A stretch of 64,000 nucleotides of DNA from Puia sp. (GTDB taxonomy: Bacteria > Bacteroidota > Bacteroidia > Chitinophagales > Chitinophagaceae): assembly GCA_031292515.1 (NCBI GenBank), contig JARLGZ010000054.1, positions 1-64,000 on the forward strand. Direction: 5' to 3'. This document shows positions 25,968-34,800 of this stretch, one piece after another (position 1 is the first letter of the stretch; each line of letters begins with the position of its first letter). The translations under genes and the position numbers were made by a program. The notes beneath the pieces are model-generated. The model did not search any database. It was given only the letters and a program-made list of their open reading frames with translations, and had not been told where the DNA came from.

Positions 25968-27329
25968 TTAATGCCCGACCGCGTGGATGATATCGTATTT
26001 GGTCACGATATGGTAATTCCCGCTATCGTCTTTGGCCAGGACCGCCCCGTTTTCGCGGGTGATGAGGCTGCTGAGCCTTTCCAGGGGGGTGTCGAATGCG
26101 ACAACCGGGTAGGCGCTTTCCAGTACTTCCCGGACCTTTTTGCTTTTGATATCTTGACCATTGCTCATCATCCGGCTAAACAGACCGCTCTCGCTGATTG
26201 CCCCCAGGACTTCGCCGTTCTTCAGGACCGGCAGGTTCTCGATATGGTATTTTTGCATGAGCTCGAAGGCCTCTGTAACGGTTTGTTCGGGTTCGACGGT
26301 GATGAGCCGTTTCGCTTCCCGGCCGTTGATGATATCCCGGAAGGTCTTTACGTCGAGGAAGCCTCGTTCCATCATCCACTGGTCGTTGTAGACTTTTCCC
26401 ACATAGCGGCTGCCATGATCATGAAAAATGACTACGACCAGGTCGTCTTTTTTTAACAGGTCTTTTAACTGCATCATTCCCTGGAGCGCAGTTCCTGCAC
26501 TGTAACCGCAGAAAAGGGCTTCTTCCCGCGCTATACGGCGGGCCATGATAGCCGCATCTTTGTCGGTGACCTGCTCAAAGACATCCACCTGTTTCATGTC
26601 ATAGTTCTGGGGAACGAAGTCTTCGCCGATCCCTTCACTAATGTAAGGATGCACCTCATTCATGTCTATTTCCCCGGTCCTGAAATATTTCGTAAGCAGG
26701 CTTCCATAGGGATCCATGGCCCAAACCTGCACGGCTGGATTCTTCTCCTTTAAGTACATCGCCGTCCCGGTAACGGTCCCGCCTGTCCCGGTGGCAACGA
26801 CCAGGTGGGTGATCTTTCCATCGGTCTGTTCCCAGATCTCCGGGCCCGTCGTCTCATAATGGGCATCGCGATTGGCCAGGTTGTCATACTGGTTGGTATG
26901 GAAAGAATTGGGAATCTCCTTGTTCAGCCGGCGCGCGATGGAATAATAAGACCTGGGGTCGTCGGGTTCCACGTTGGTGGGACAGACGATCACTTCCGCG
27001 CCGAGTGCTTTGAGAATATCGATCTTTTCTTTGGATTGTTTATCGGTAGTCGTGAAAATGCATTTATACCCTTTTACCACGGCGGCGAGTGCCAGACCCA
27101 TGCCCGTGTTTCCGGACGTGCATTCGATGATCGTTCCTCCGGGTTTCAGCCGGCCATCCTGTTCGGCCACTTCCACCATTTTAAGGGCCATGCGATCTTT
27201 GATGGAGTTGCCCGGGTTAAAGTATTCGACTTTTGCCAGTACGGTACAGGGCAATTCCCTGGTGATCTTATTGAGCCGGATAAGCGGGGTGTTTCCGATT
27301 GTCTCCAGGATGTTGTTCTTGATGTCCAT
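25968..27329 (-). CDS. PLP-dependent beta-synthase (CBS/cysteine synthase type) with CBS pair
   Basis: From 27329 the protein has 453 residues. The N-terminal ~325 are a fold-type II PLP enzyme: TIGNTPLIRLN, then NPGNSIKDR with the PLP lysine, then ECTSGNTGMGLA and GTGGTVTGTA. The last ~115 residues form two CBS domains (VTEAFELMQKYHIENLPVL and TPLERLSSLITRENGAVL), as in eukaryotic-type cystathionine beta-synthase. It should condense serine or O-acetylserine with homocysteine or sulfide. There is no heme-binding N-terminal region. The frame runs 25 codons upstream, but family similarity begins at MDIKNNI. Confidence 0.85.
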   Translation of the reverse strand: MDIKNNILETIGNTPLIRLNKITRELPCTVLAKVEYFNPGNSIKDRMALKMVEVAEQDGRLKPGGTIIECTSGNTGMGLALAAVVKGYKCIFTTTDKQSKEKIDILKALGAEVIVCPTNVEPDDPRSYYSIARRLNKEIPNSFHTNQYDNLANRDAHYETTGPEIWEQTDGKITHLVVATGTGGTVTGTAMYLKEKNPAVQVWAMDPYGSLLTKYFRTGEIDMNEVHPYISEGIGEDFVPQNYDMKQVDVFEQVTDKDAAIMARRIAREEALFCGYSAGTALQGMMQLKDLLKKDDLVVVIFHDHGSRYVGKVYNDQWMMERGFLDVKTFRDIINGREAKRLITVEPEQTVTEAFELMQKYHIENLPVLKNGEVLGAISESGLFSRMMSNGQDIKSKKVREVLESAYPVVAFDTPLERLSSLITRENGAVLAKDDSGNYHIVTKYDIIHAVGH

Positions 27330-27348
27330 ACATTTTTTTGTTCCGGCC

Positions 27349-27356
27349 AAAGATAA
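27349..27356 (-). promoter_or_regulatory. Candidate -7 box of the beta-synthase gene
   Basis: The minus strand reads TATCTTTG (TAnnTTTG), 19 bp upstream of the ATG at 27329. It lies inside the upstream extension of the frame and so supports the shorter start. Confidence 0.5.
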
Positions 27357-27426
27357 GATTTTAGTCCTTGTTGATAAGTTCTTTCCGGATCCCCTGCTTT
27401 GCATTCGTCCGTTCGTTTCGATTCTT

Positions 27427-27434
27427 TACATTTG
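27427..27434 (+). promoter_or_regulatory. Candidate -7 box of tex
   Basis: TACATTTG matches TAnnTTTG, 67 bp upstream of the tex ATG. A TTTG at 27398-27401 lies 25 bases upstream, slightly too far for an ideal -33 element. Confidence 0.45.
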
Positions 27435-27501
27435 CAGCCCGGTTAAAGTATAATAATATCATAAGCCGATACCGTCATAAGTCAGAAATAATAAAGAACG
27501 C

Positions 27502-29910
27502 ATGGAATCTGTCTATATACTGAAGATAGCTGAGAAAACGAATACGAGTGTCAAGCAGGTCAATAACGTCCACGAGCTCCACACGGGAGGCGCGACGATC
27601 CCCTTTATGGCCCGCTACCGCAAAGAAGCAACTGGCAATCTTGACGAAGTCCAGATCAACGATGTCGTGGAACAGATCAAATATTTCGCAGAGCTGGATA
27701 AAAGAAAAGAGACGGTGTTAAAGACGATCGAGGGTTTGGGGAAACTGACCCCCGAACTGAAGGAACGTATCGAAAACTGTTTCGAAGCTACGGTGCTCGA
27801 AGACATCTACCTGCCCTACAAGCCAAAACGCAAGACCAAGGCAACCACTGCCATCGAAAAGGGATTGGAGCCGCTGGCGAACATCCTGTTTGAACAGGGA
27901 TCCGTGCAACCGGAAGAAGAAGCCGCCAAATTTGTGAATGAACAGGTAAAAGATACCAGGGAAGCCTTGCAGGGCGCCAGGGACATTATCGCGGAACGTA
28001 TTTCCGAGAATGAACAGGCTCGTAATAAGGTGAGACAGCTCTTTACGGAGAGCGCCGTTTTGAGCGGGAAGGTCCTTGCCAGCAAAAAAGACGAAGAAGA
28101 AGCCCAGAAATATCGTGATTACTTTGAATTCAGCGAACCGCTGCGCGATTGTCCCTCCCATCGTATCCTTGCCATCCGAAGGGGTGAGAAGGAAGGCTAC
28201 CTGGTCATGGATATCAATATCGACAAGCCGTCGGCGGTTGACTCGCTCGACAGGATCTTTATAAAGGGCGCGAGTCCGGCAGCCGGCGAAGTCAAAAAAG
28301 CCATCGAAGATTCTTTCGACCGCCTGCTGAAGTCTTCCATCGAAAACGAGTTCCGGCTGATCAGCAAGAACAAGGCCGACGAGGAAGCCATCCGGGTCTT
28401 TGCAGAGAACCTGCGGCAGTTGCTGCTGGCCTCTCCCTTGGGGTCGAAGCGTGTGCTTGCGCTGGATCCTGGTTTTCGCACGGGTTGCAAGGTTGTCTGC
28501 CTCGACGCCCAGGGTAATTTTCTCCATAACAGTACGATCTATCCCCATCCGCCGCAGAACGAGTGGCAGGAGAGCGTAGCGAGCCTGAAGTCCCTGGTTG
28601 CCCGTTTTGAGACCGAGGCGATCGGCGTGGGGAATGGCACGGCCGGCCGGGAAACGGAACAACTGGTCCGTAGCATCGATTTTGGCAGACCGGTGAGCAT
28701 CTTCATGGTCAACGAGAGCGGCGCTTCTATTTATTCCGCTTCGGAAGTGGCGCGTGAGGAATTCCCTGACCAGGATGTCACGGTGCGCGGATCGGTAAGT
28801 ATCGGGCGCAGGCTCCTGGACCCGCTCAGCGAATTGGTGAAGATCGATCCGAAGTCCATCGGTGTGGGACAATACCAGCATGATGTGAACCAGACCAAGC
28901 TAAAAGAAGAGCTGGACCGGGTGGTCGAAAGCTGCGTAAACCATGTGGGCGTCGATCTGAATACGGCTAGCAAACATCTGTTGACCTATATCTCCGGGCT
29001 CAGCGCCACGCTTGCAAAGAATATCGTCGAATACCGGGCTAAGAACGGGGCTTTCCGGACCCGTGATGAGCTGAAAAAGGTCAGCCTGATGGGGCCCAAG
29101 ACCTACGAACAGGCAGCCGGCTTTTTACGGATACGGGAAGCCGAAAATCCGCTGGACAACAGCGCCGTGCATCCGGAGACTTATTATGTGGTGGAAGAAA
29201 TGGCGAAGGATCTGCAGTGTACGGTCAAAGACCTGGTCGGAAAGGCGGAGTTGAGAAAACAGATCCAGAAGAAGAAGTATATCTCCGGAACCGTCGGCGA
29301 ATTCACGATCGATGATATCCTGAAGGAACTGGAGAAGCCCGGCCGCGATCCCCGCAGCCAGATCGAAGAGTTCCGGTTCGAGGAAACGATCAAGACGATC
29401 GAAGACCTGAAGCAGGGGATGACGGTGCCCGGCATCGTTACGAATATCACCAACTTCGGGGCTTTTGTCGATATCGGGGTCAAGCAGGACGGGCTCGTCC
29501 ATATCTCACAAATGAGCAATACCTATATCTCCGATCCCAACGAGGTGGTCAAGCTGCAGCAGAAGGTGATGGTCACCGTGATGGAGGTCGATGTGGCGCG
29601 GAAGCGGATCTCTCTCTCGATGAAGGGACAGGGTGCGGCGGCTGGTGCAGGTGCTGGTGGAAACCGTTCGCAGGGCCCGGGCCAGAAGAACAAAGCCGGC
29701 GGCACAGAAAAGCCTTCGGGTAATCCCGGCAACCTGCGTGGAGAAAGACCCGAAAGGTCCGGTCGTCCGGATCGCCCCGGTGGAGGCCCCGGCCAGCATG
29801 GGAGTGGTCAGAAGGCTTCCGGCCAGGGCGCGGCTGCCGGCAGGAAAGAGGAACCCCTGGATGCTTTCCAGGCGAAACTAATGGAGCTAAAGAAGAAGTT
29901 TAAGGATTGA
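27502..29910 (+). CDS. tex: Tex-family RNA-binding transcription accessory protein
   Basis: The 802-residue protein has the Tex order of domains: N-terminal helical region (GGATIPFMARYRKEATGNLDE), YqgF-like RNase H fold (LALDPGFRTGCKVVCLD), helix-hairpin-helix region (NTASKHLLTYISGLSATLAKNIVEYR) and an S1 domain (PGIVTNITNFGAFVDIGVKQDGLVHISQM). Tex proteins bind nucleic acids and act on stalled transcription complexes. After the S1 domain it has an unusual tail of about 85 residues, rich in Gly, Pro and Arg, before a short charged helix. The tail is probably disordered and RNA-interacting. Confidence 0.92.
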   Translation: MESVYILKIAEKTNTSVKQVNNVHELHTGGATIPFMARYRKEATGNLDEVQINDVVEQIKYFAELDKRKETVLKTIEGLGKLTPELKERIENCFEATVLEDIYLPYKPKRKTKATTAIEKGLEPLANILFEQGSVQPEEEAAKFVNEQVKDTREALQGARDIIAERISENEQARNKVRQLFTESAVLSGKVLASKKDEEEAQKYRDYFEFSEPLRDCPSHRILAIRRGEKEGYLVMDINIDKPSAVDSLDRIFIKGASPAAGEVKKAIEDSFDRLLKSSIENEFRLISKNKADEEAIRVFAENLRQLLLASPLGSKRVLALDPGFRTGCKVVCLDAQGNFLHNSTIYPHPPQNEWQESVASLKSLVARFETEAIGVGNGTAGRETEQLVRSIDFGRPVSIFMVNESGASIYSASEVAREEFPDQDVTVRGSVSIGRRLLDPLSELVKIDPKSIGVGQYQHDVNQTKLKEELDRVVESCVNHVGVDLNTASKHLLTYISGLSATLAKNIVEYRAKNGAFRTRDELKKVSLMGPKTYEQAAGFLRIREAENPLDNSAVHPETYYVVEEMAKDLQCTVKDLVGKAELRKQIQKKKYISGTVGEFTIDDILKELEKPGRDPRSQIEEFRFEETIKTIEDLKQGMTVPGIVTNITNFGAFVDIGVKQDGLVHISQMSNTYISDPNEVVKLQQKVMVTVMEVDVARKRISLSMKGQGAAAGAGAGGNRSQGPGQKNKAGGTEKPSGNPGNLRGERPERSGRPDRPGGGPGQHGSGQKASGQGAAAGRKEEPLDAFQAKLMELKKKFKD

Positions 29911-29935
29911 GAACGATTACTCTGTTTAAAAACGT

Positions 29936-30808
29936 ATGCGACGAAACCTGTTTGCATGGCTGACTGTTGGCCTGGTTGCCCGAATGCTGGGCCCCGATGC
30001 CGCCATCGCCCAAACCAGAAGGGCCGATACGACCTCCTATGTTCGCCTGATTTTTGTCGCCAACTGCTTCACCGTGGCTGAGAACTCGGCCTTCCGATAC
30101 GCGGCAGCCAATCTGGTTTCCGACTATGAGCGGGACACGGCGAGCCGGCAGACCATTAAGCGCATCTATTTCGACAATGCCCGTCAGATCGTGGACAGCA
30201 TCAATCACCAGCGCCAACTGATCCGCTCGGTGGACTTTCTCTCTCATTCCCGGGACGACCGGATCGGCGCCACCGTCGTAAAGGGAAATGTACAATACCG
30301 CACCAGCCTGTTCGAAAGCCGCCGGAAGATGCAGGAAGTCCAATGGCACAATGCGGGCGGCAGCCTGCACAACAGCTACAAAATGGCTTCTGCAGACGAG
30401 ATCGATTTCTCCGGGTTCTCCTATGACGCCGTCATCGAGATCCACGGCTGCCATGCCGGTATGGAGGAAGATACGCTCCCTGTCAATATCTGCAAGAGAC
30501 TCTCGCTGGGACTTTACATGTCGGGCAAACAACTGGCGGTAGTCATCGGGCATGGCACCCGCGCCAATCCGAACCAGAAAAAAGCCATGTCCCGTTCCGG
30601 CGGATCATCCGCTACGAATTCATCTGGATTCAAGGCCTCCGTGCTGTCACAGGATTACCGGCACGGACTGCGGTTGGTCTATTTCGACGGGCGCGCCATC
30701 CTTGCAACCTACCAGCCCGGGGCTATCCCCCAGCCGGCGATCATCGCTGCGATCGTCCAGGCGCAGAACGCACCGGCGCGGGGGGCCAGGGGTGCGGCGC
30801 GAAATTAA
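29936..30808 (+). CDS. Secreted protein of unknown function, possible His/Cys dyad
   Basis: I do not recognise this 290-residue protein. An N-terminal signal peptide (LVARMLGPDAAIAQ) indicates export. The mature part holds FLSHSRDD (His104), then DAVIEIHGCHAG with Cys172, and QLAVVIGHGTR. A strand-His...strand-His-Gly-Cys pattern of this spacing recalls the catalytic dyad of caspase-like (clan CD) peptidases, but the rest does not clearly fit. The C-terminus is Ala/Arg-rich. It follows tex by 25 bp and may be cotranscribed. Peptidase activity is only a guess. Confidence 0.65.
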   Translation: MRRNLFAWLTVGLVARMLGPDAAIAQTRRADTTSYVRLIFVANCFTVAENSAFRYAAANLVSDYERDTASRQTIKRIYFDNARQIVDSINHQRQLIRSVDFLSHSRDDRIGATVVKGNVQYRTSLFESRRKMQEVQWHNAGGSLHNSYKMASADEIDFSGFSYDAVIEIHGCHAGMEEDTLPVNICKRLSLGLYMSGKQLAVVIGHGTRANPNQKKAMSRSGGSSATNSSGFKASVLSQDYRHGLRLVYFDGRAILATYQPGAIPQPAIIAAIVQAQNAPARGARGAARN

Positions 30809-30850
30809 AAACGCATTCACCTATTTATATGGACTATTATTAATAAGAAA

Positions 30851-30874
30851 ACCTCCCCGACGAATCGGAGAGGT
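30851..30874 (-). terminator. Terminator behind the truncated barrel gene
   Basis: ACCTC-C-CCGA and TCGG-A-GAGGT form a stem around CGAA. On the minus strand it is followed by TTTTCTTATT. It ends the minus-strand run that begins with the ECF sigma gene at 33339. Confidence 0.65.
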
Positions 30875-30890
30875 ATGTGCTGCCTCCCGG

Positions 30891-31349
30891 TTATTTCTTC
30901 CCGCCTCCCACGAAGAATCCAACGGTAAAAGCGAGATAATTGGCGTTGGCTCCCACGACATCATAAATCGCCGACATCCTGAAATGGCCCGTCTCGAAAC
31001 CGATCCTGGGGAATATCCCGAATTTGGAAGCGGAAACGGAGATGTTGTCCCCTGAATTTCCCACGATCGCTTTTTGCGAGAACAGACCGGCGCCTCCACC
31101 TGCAAACGCCCTGAAACCGGTCTTCGTGAAGTAATAGTCGCCTGTGAGACAATAAGAGGTCAACAAAGAGACTTTGACTCTGTTCTTTGTGCCGTCGTTG
31201 TATTCGGAGCCCAGACCGGCCCCTTCGAACCTGAAACCCAGCGCAAAGTCATCCGACAATCGGTAGTGAGGTTCTACGGTAAAGGTAGCGCCGGCCTTTG
31301 TCCCAGAACGATACCCGTGAAAGGCTGTCGATGGCTGTGGCAGGGGCAT
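30891..31349 (-). pseudogene. Outer-membrane beta-barrel, C-terminal remnant
   Basis: The frame encodes amphipathic strands typical of a small porin-like barrel: AGATFTVEPHYRLSDDFALGFRFEGAG, then FRAFAGGGAGLF, ending YLAFTVGFFVGGGKK. It lacks a signal peptide and the first strands. Its first ~35 codons overlap the end of the upstream lipoprotein gene in another frame. The likely reading is that a deletion joined the 3' half of a barrel gene to the 3' part of the lipoprotein gene. It could still be expressed but should not be exported. Confidence 0.55.
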
Positions 31350-31833
31350 GGCGTATCAGGGAGTCGCAGCGAACCAATAATTGTCTTCCCTCGGCAAGAT
31401 GCCGGGTCCAGATGAGCCAGCGTATCTTACCGTTGAAAAACTGTACAAGGTCGTTGGAATAGGATGGGGATGCGGGATCGAGCATGGCTTCTATCGTTCC
31501 CGCCACGCTGTCGGCCTGCTGTTGTGGCAGGGCCAGCAGGTATAGCGTGAGGTATTTTAGCGCGCTGTCCTTGCGGGGGATCTTTGGCAAGTGGCCCAGG
31601 AGCTCTGTGATCAATTCCGCCGCTTCCCGGTGTTTTTTATGGTCATCCAGCCACCACGCATAGCCAAAGCCCTTTTTGAGCCGGGCGGAAACGCTATCCT
31701 GCGGGGATCGCGGATATCCGGTCTCCTGCACGGGCAGCCTGTCGTTCCCGGCATATCGATGCACCGCATGTTTGCAGGCAATGAAAAGCCATAATGCCGG
31801 CAGACAGGAAATGATCCGGGTGACCAAGATCAT
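31249..31833 (-). CDS. Lipoprotein, probably with an out-of-frame foreign C-terminus
   Basis: From 31833 this encodes 194 residues starting MILVTRIISCLPALWLFIAC, a lipoprotein signal. The mature part is helical (REAAELITELLGHLPKIPRKDSALKYL) with a TPR-like feel. The last ~25 residues (SFWDKGRRYLYRRTSLPIVG and before) come from DNA that in another frame encodes barrel strands, so the natural C-terminus was probably lost. It lies downstream of a sigma/anti-sigma pair and may have been part of that operon. Function unknown. Confidence 0.55.
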   Translation of the reverse strand: MILVTRIISCLPALWLFIACKHAVHRYAGNDRLPVQETGYPRSPQDSVSARLKKGFGYAWWLDDHKKHREAAELITELLGHLPKIPRKDSALKYLTLYLLALPQQQADSVAGTIEAMLDPASPSYSNDLVQFFNGKIRWLIWTRHLAEGRQLLVRCDSLIRHAPATAIDSLSRVSFWDKGRRYLYRRTSLPIVG

Positions 31834-31888
31834 CCGGGAGAACGTTATTTTCTCAAAGCAAGGCACAGGGGATTATTGGTTTTAGCTA

Positions 31889-32710
31889 CTATAAAGCAGG
31901 TAACTCTTTCGACAGTTTTAATGCTTTTTCACGATAGGGATGATCCGTTATGCCCGAGATGGCCTGCAGGATCGATCTGGCTTCCGTGACCTTCTTTAAC
32001 CGGAGGCAACTCAAGGCCTCATACCATTGGGCCATCCCGGTGTAATGGTCCGGCCATCCGGTCGGGTGCGTCCCGGCGAGTCTCCTGAAAAACAGGTAGG
32101 CGCTATCATATTGCCCGGCTCCCATATAAGAAGACGCCAGATAAAAGACAGCGACCGTATCGGGGAGCAGTGCTTTAAATTTGCCGGCCGCCGAACTGTA
32201 TTCTTTTGTTTTATAATCCACCATCGCATCCATCAGCCTGATGTCGTTTTGCCCGGCCCCCATCGTTGTGGGAAGGCCCGGGGCGGGCGCATACCAGGCC
32301 GCGAATATTTTCTCTTCCGGCGGGCGGGAATACCGGGTAAGCAGATAGTCGCCAAGAACCACCAGCAGGATCACCGCGGCTGCGGCCAGCCACCATCCGG
32401 CCGATATTTTTTTTATAGCCGATCTCATTCCGGAGGGAAGCGCATCCGGGGGATTGTCCGTCAGGCGGTTGTCGGCCGCGCCGGAGTCCGTCAGACCGGT
32501 ATGGCCGTCACCGGACTCCATTTCCAGGTGGATCGATTCCAGTTGTTCCTGCAGGGCGGCCAGCCTCACCATATCCGCCAGTTTTTCCTGCCTGACAAAT
32601 TCCTGTCTGAATGCGGCATCCTCTTCAAGCCGCCGGAGAAAAGATTGTTTCTCTTCTTCGCTCATGGTCCCGTTGAGGTATTGGTCGATATATTCTTCCT
32701 GGTTGTTCAT
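31889..32710 (-). CDS. Anti-sigma-type membrane protein with TPR-like C-terminus
   Basis: The 273-residue product starts MNNQEEYIDQYLNGTMSEEEKQSFLRRLEEDAAFRQEF, a zinc-less anti-sigma-like domain common in Bacteroidota. It has one membrane helix (WWLAAAAVILLVVLGDYLL, about 102-120) and a periplasmic helical repeat part (YSSAAGKFKALLPDTVAVFYLASSYMGAGQYDSAYLFFRRL). It overlaps the sigma gene by four bases (ATGA), so it should bind and control that sigma factor. The signal it senses is unknown. Confidence 0.8.
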   Translation of the reverse strand: MNNQEEYIDQYLNGTMSEEEKQSFLRRLEEDAAFRQEFVRQEKLADMVRLAALQEQLESIHLEMESGDGHTGLTDSGAADNRLTDNPPDALPSGMRSAIKKISAGWWLAAAAVILLVVLGDYLLTRYSRPPEEKIFAAWYAPAPGLPTTMGAGQNDIRLMDAMVDYKTKEYSSAAGKFKALLPDTVAVFYLASSYMGAGQYDSAYLFFRRLAGTHPTGWPDHYTGMAQWYEALSCLRLKKVTEARSILQAISGITDHPYREKALKLSKELPAL

Positions 32711-33339
32711 TCAGCGTTTCCATAATAAAGTTCCCGCAGCTGGTTCAAACATCTGTATTTCTGATTTTTCGCCGAGTCTGCCGTCAACTCCATTTCCGAG
32801 GCGATCTCTTCCATAGACAGCCGCCGGTAATAGAAAAGGTAGAGGATCTTCCGGCAGCGTTCCCTGAGACGAGCCAGCAACTGCCGCGCCTGGTCGATTT
32901 CCTCTTTGCGGATCAGCTGGTTTAAAGAGTCGTCAGAATCGTTCAGAAGATCCGTGGAGGGCAGCTGCTTCCCTCCGGAATCACCCCTGAAATCGTTTTC
33001 CTCTCCGGAAAAACTTTCCGTGTCCATCGCGGATGAATAGCGAAAGGCCGCGCTCCGCGTCCTTTCCAGCCAACGAAAACGGCATATCTTCCGAAGGTAG
33101 GATTCCAGTCCCTTGCCTTCCCGGCTCTCATACCTGTTCTTTGACAGGTTATTCCAGGCTGCCAGGATCCCTTCCTGGAATACGTCCCTTGCATCCTGGT
33201 CCGTACCGCTGTTGGAAAGTACAAAAGACCGGACAGCCGCATAATTCTGCCGGTATAGCCAGCTCAGAATGATCCGATCCCCCCGCTTAAATCCTTCCAG
33301 TATTTCCGCCTCGGAGAATTGGCCGGCCGCAGCTTTCAT
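32707..33339 (-). CDS. ECF-type RNA polymerase sigma factor
   Basis: This is a 210-residue sigma-70 family protein. Region 2 is seen in RSFVLSNSGTDQDARDVFQEGILAAWNNL, and region 4 in LRERCRKILYLFYYRRLSMEEIASEMELTADSAKNQKYRCLNQL. A linker of about 40 residues, rich in Ser, Asp and Gly, separates them. The downstream gene is the likely anti-sigma factor. Promoter targets are unknown. Confidence 0.88.
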   Translation of the reverse strand: MKAAAGQFSEAEILEGFKRGDRIILSWLYRQNYAAVRSFVLSNSGTDQDARDVFQEGILAAWNNLSKNRYESREGKGLESYLRKICRFRWLERTRSAAFRYSSAMDTESFSGEENDFRGDSGGKQLPSTDLLNDSDDSLNQLIRKEEIDQARQLLARLRERCRKILYLFYYRRLSMEEIASEMELTADSAKNQKYRCLNQLRELYYGNAE

Positions 33340-33389
33340 ATTAGAATAGAATAATAGATGAAAAGGTAATCAAAATATCAATAAAAAAA

Positions 33390-33413
33390 GCCTCCCCGAT
33401 TCATTGGGGAGGC
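33390..33413 (-). terminator. Intrinsic terminator of the second sigma/anti-sigma operon
   Basis: GCCTCCCC and GGGGAGGC form a perfect 8-bp stem with an 8-base loop. On the minus strand a run of seven T follows. It lies about 37 bp past the stop of the membrane anti-sigma gene. Confidence 0.85.
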
Positions 33414-33449
33414 GCACCGGACCTGGCGAAGGTGATCGCAAGGCTTTTT

Positions 33450-34025
33450 TCAGCTTTTCCCTTTCTCTTCGGGAAAAGGGTGACCGGTGTGAGCCTGCTT
33501 CTTTCCTGTCAGGTACATATCCAGCAGCATGAGGCCCAGCACCGTATTGATCAGCAGGAAGATGTCGACGTAGGTGTTGTTTAGGATTTGGGCCCAGCCG
33601 AAGCTGCCGGCATCAAAATTTGCCAGGCCCAGGTTTTTAAACAGATTCCCGGAGGGTTGGCCGCCGCCGTTCTCCGGTTTCCAGCTGACCCGGGTGAAGA
33701 CATAGACCAGGGCGCCGAGGATCATCGCGACAAATACGCCGCCTATTCCGCGGATGATATTTTTGTTGATATAATTCTTTGTCGCCGGGGCGACCTGGTA
33801 TTTGGCGATTTCCTCCATGACGTTCTTTGTAAAGCGCATCGAAGGGGCATCCAGTTCCGTCTCGCCAATCGCCTGGTGCAGTTCCATCAGTTCACTGTAT
33901 TTTTCGCGCCATTCGGGAAGGGCTTCCAGCAGACCCGCGGTTTCCATTCGCCAGGCGGCATCGCCGGCGCCGTCGATATACTCCCATAGACGGTCTTCCA
34001 TTTCCTGTTCAGACTTCGTATTCAT
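33450..34025 (-). CDS. Anti-sigma-like membrane protein
   Basis: From 34025 this gives 191 residues beginning MNTKSEQEMEDRLWEYIDGAGDAAWRMETAGLL. The N-terminal helical domain resembles anti-sigma domains in position and charge. Two membrane helices follow (IIRGIGGVFVAMILGALVYVF and TYVDIFLLINTVLGLMLLDMYL). It lies 25 bp downstream of an ECF sigma gene on the same strand. The frame extends 19 codons upstream into that gap, but the later ATG fits better. Confidence 0.75.
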   Translation of the reverse strand: MNTKSEQEMEDRLWEYIDGAGDAAWRMETAGLLEALPEWREKYSELMELHQAIGETELDAPSMRFTKNVMEEIAKYQVAPATKNYINKNIIRGIGGVFVAMILGALVYVFTRVSWKPENGGGQPSGNLFKNLGLANFDAGSFGWAQILNNTYVDIFLLINTVLGLMLLDMYLTGKKQAHTGHPFPEEKGKS

Positions 34026-34050
34026 ATCGCTGCTTTTATTTGATCGGTTA

Positions 34051-34638
34051 TTAATCGTCCTGCAATTCCCTGACTTCCACACTGAAATATTTCACCATTT
34101 TTTCTTTTAGTCTTTGCCTTGCCCGGTGGAGCTTCACTTTGATCGTATTAGGGGCCGCTCCCATGATCTGCCCGATCTCTTCCAGGGATTGTTCCGCCTT
34201 GTAGAACAGCGTGATCAGTTGGGCATCGTCGGGACCCAGCATGGAAATGGCTTTTGATACCATGACATGTCTCGATTTCTGTTCGATAGCATCCGCCTTG
34301 AATCCGGACACGAGGTTTTCCAGTTGCAGCCGGGTCTTCTCATGGTCGCCGGACGTGGTATCCAATTTTTTTCTCCGGAGGAACGTGATCGAGCTGGTGC
34401 GAACGATGGTAAAAAGCCAGGTGCTGAATTTCGCGTCGCCCCGGAAATCGGCCAGGGAGCGATAGGATTTTACGAATACGTCCTGGGCTATCTCTTCGGC
34501 ATCCTCCCGGTTGTCGGTAAAACGAAGCACCAGGGTAAAAACATACTGCTGGTAGCGTTCCACCAATTGCGCAAAGAGACCCTGCTCTCCTTGCAGAACC
34601 CTGCTGATGATTTCCTTGTCGGTGAGTCCGGTATGCAT
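34051..34638 (-). CDS. ECF-type RNA polymerase sigma factor
   Basis: This is a 195-residue ECF sigma factor. Region 2 is LVERYQQYVFTLVLRFTDNREDAEEIAQDVFVKSYRSLADFRGDAKFSTWLFTIVR, and region 4 is LGPDDAQLITLFYKAEQSLEEIGQIMGAAPNTIKVKLHRARQRL. It is a standard RpoE-like protein and pairs with the membrane protein gene downstream. This is the second sigma/anti-sigma pair within 3 kb. Confidence 0.92.
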   Translation of the reverse strand: MHTGLTDKEIISRVLQGEQGLFAQLVERYQQYVFTLVLRFTDNREDAEEIAQDVFVKSYRSLADFRGDAKFSTWLFTIVRTSSITFLRRKKLDTTSGDHEKTRLQLENLVSGFKADAIEQKSRHVMVSKAISMLGPDDAQLITLFYKAEQSLEEIGQIMGAAPNTIKVKLHRARQRLKEKMVKYFSVEVRELQDD

Positions 34639-34800
34639 CTCGGGAGATAAGACTTGGTTAAGGAAGGACAGGTTACAAAGAAAGATACATTATTTTCGCA
34701 GACCACCTGTAACCTGAACGCGACGGATGTGGTCTTAGTTCCTGTAAAAGACGTGGAAGATCTCCTGGAATCATTTTATTACATTTTAAAAATCAGTACA

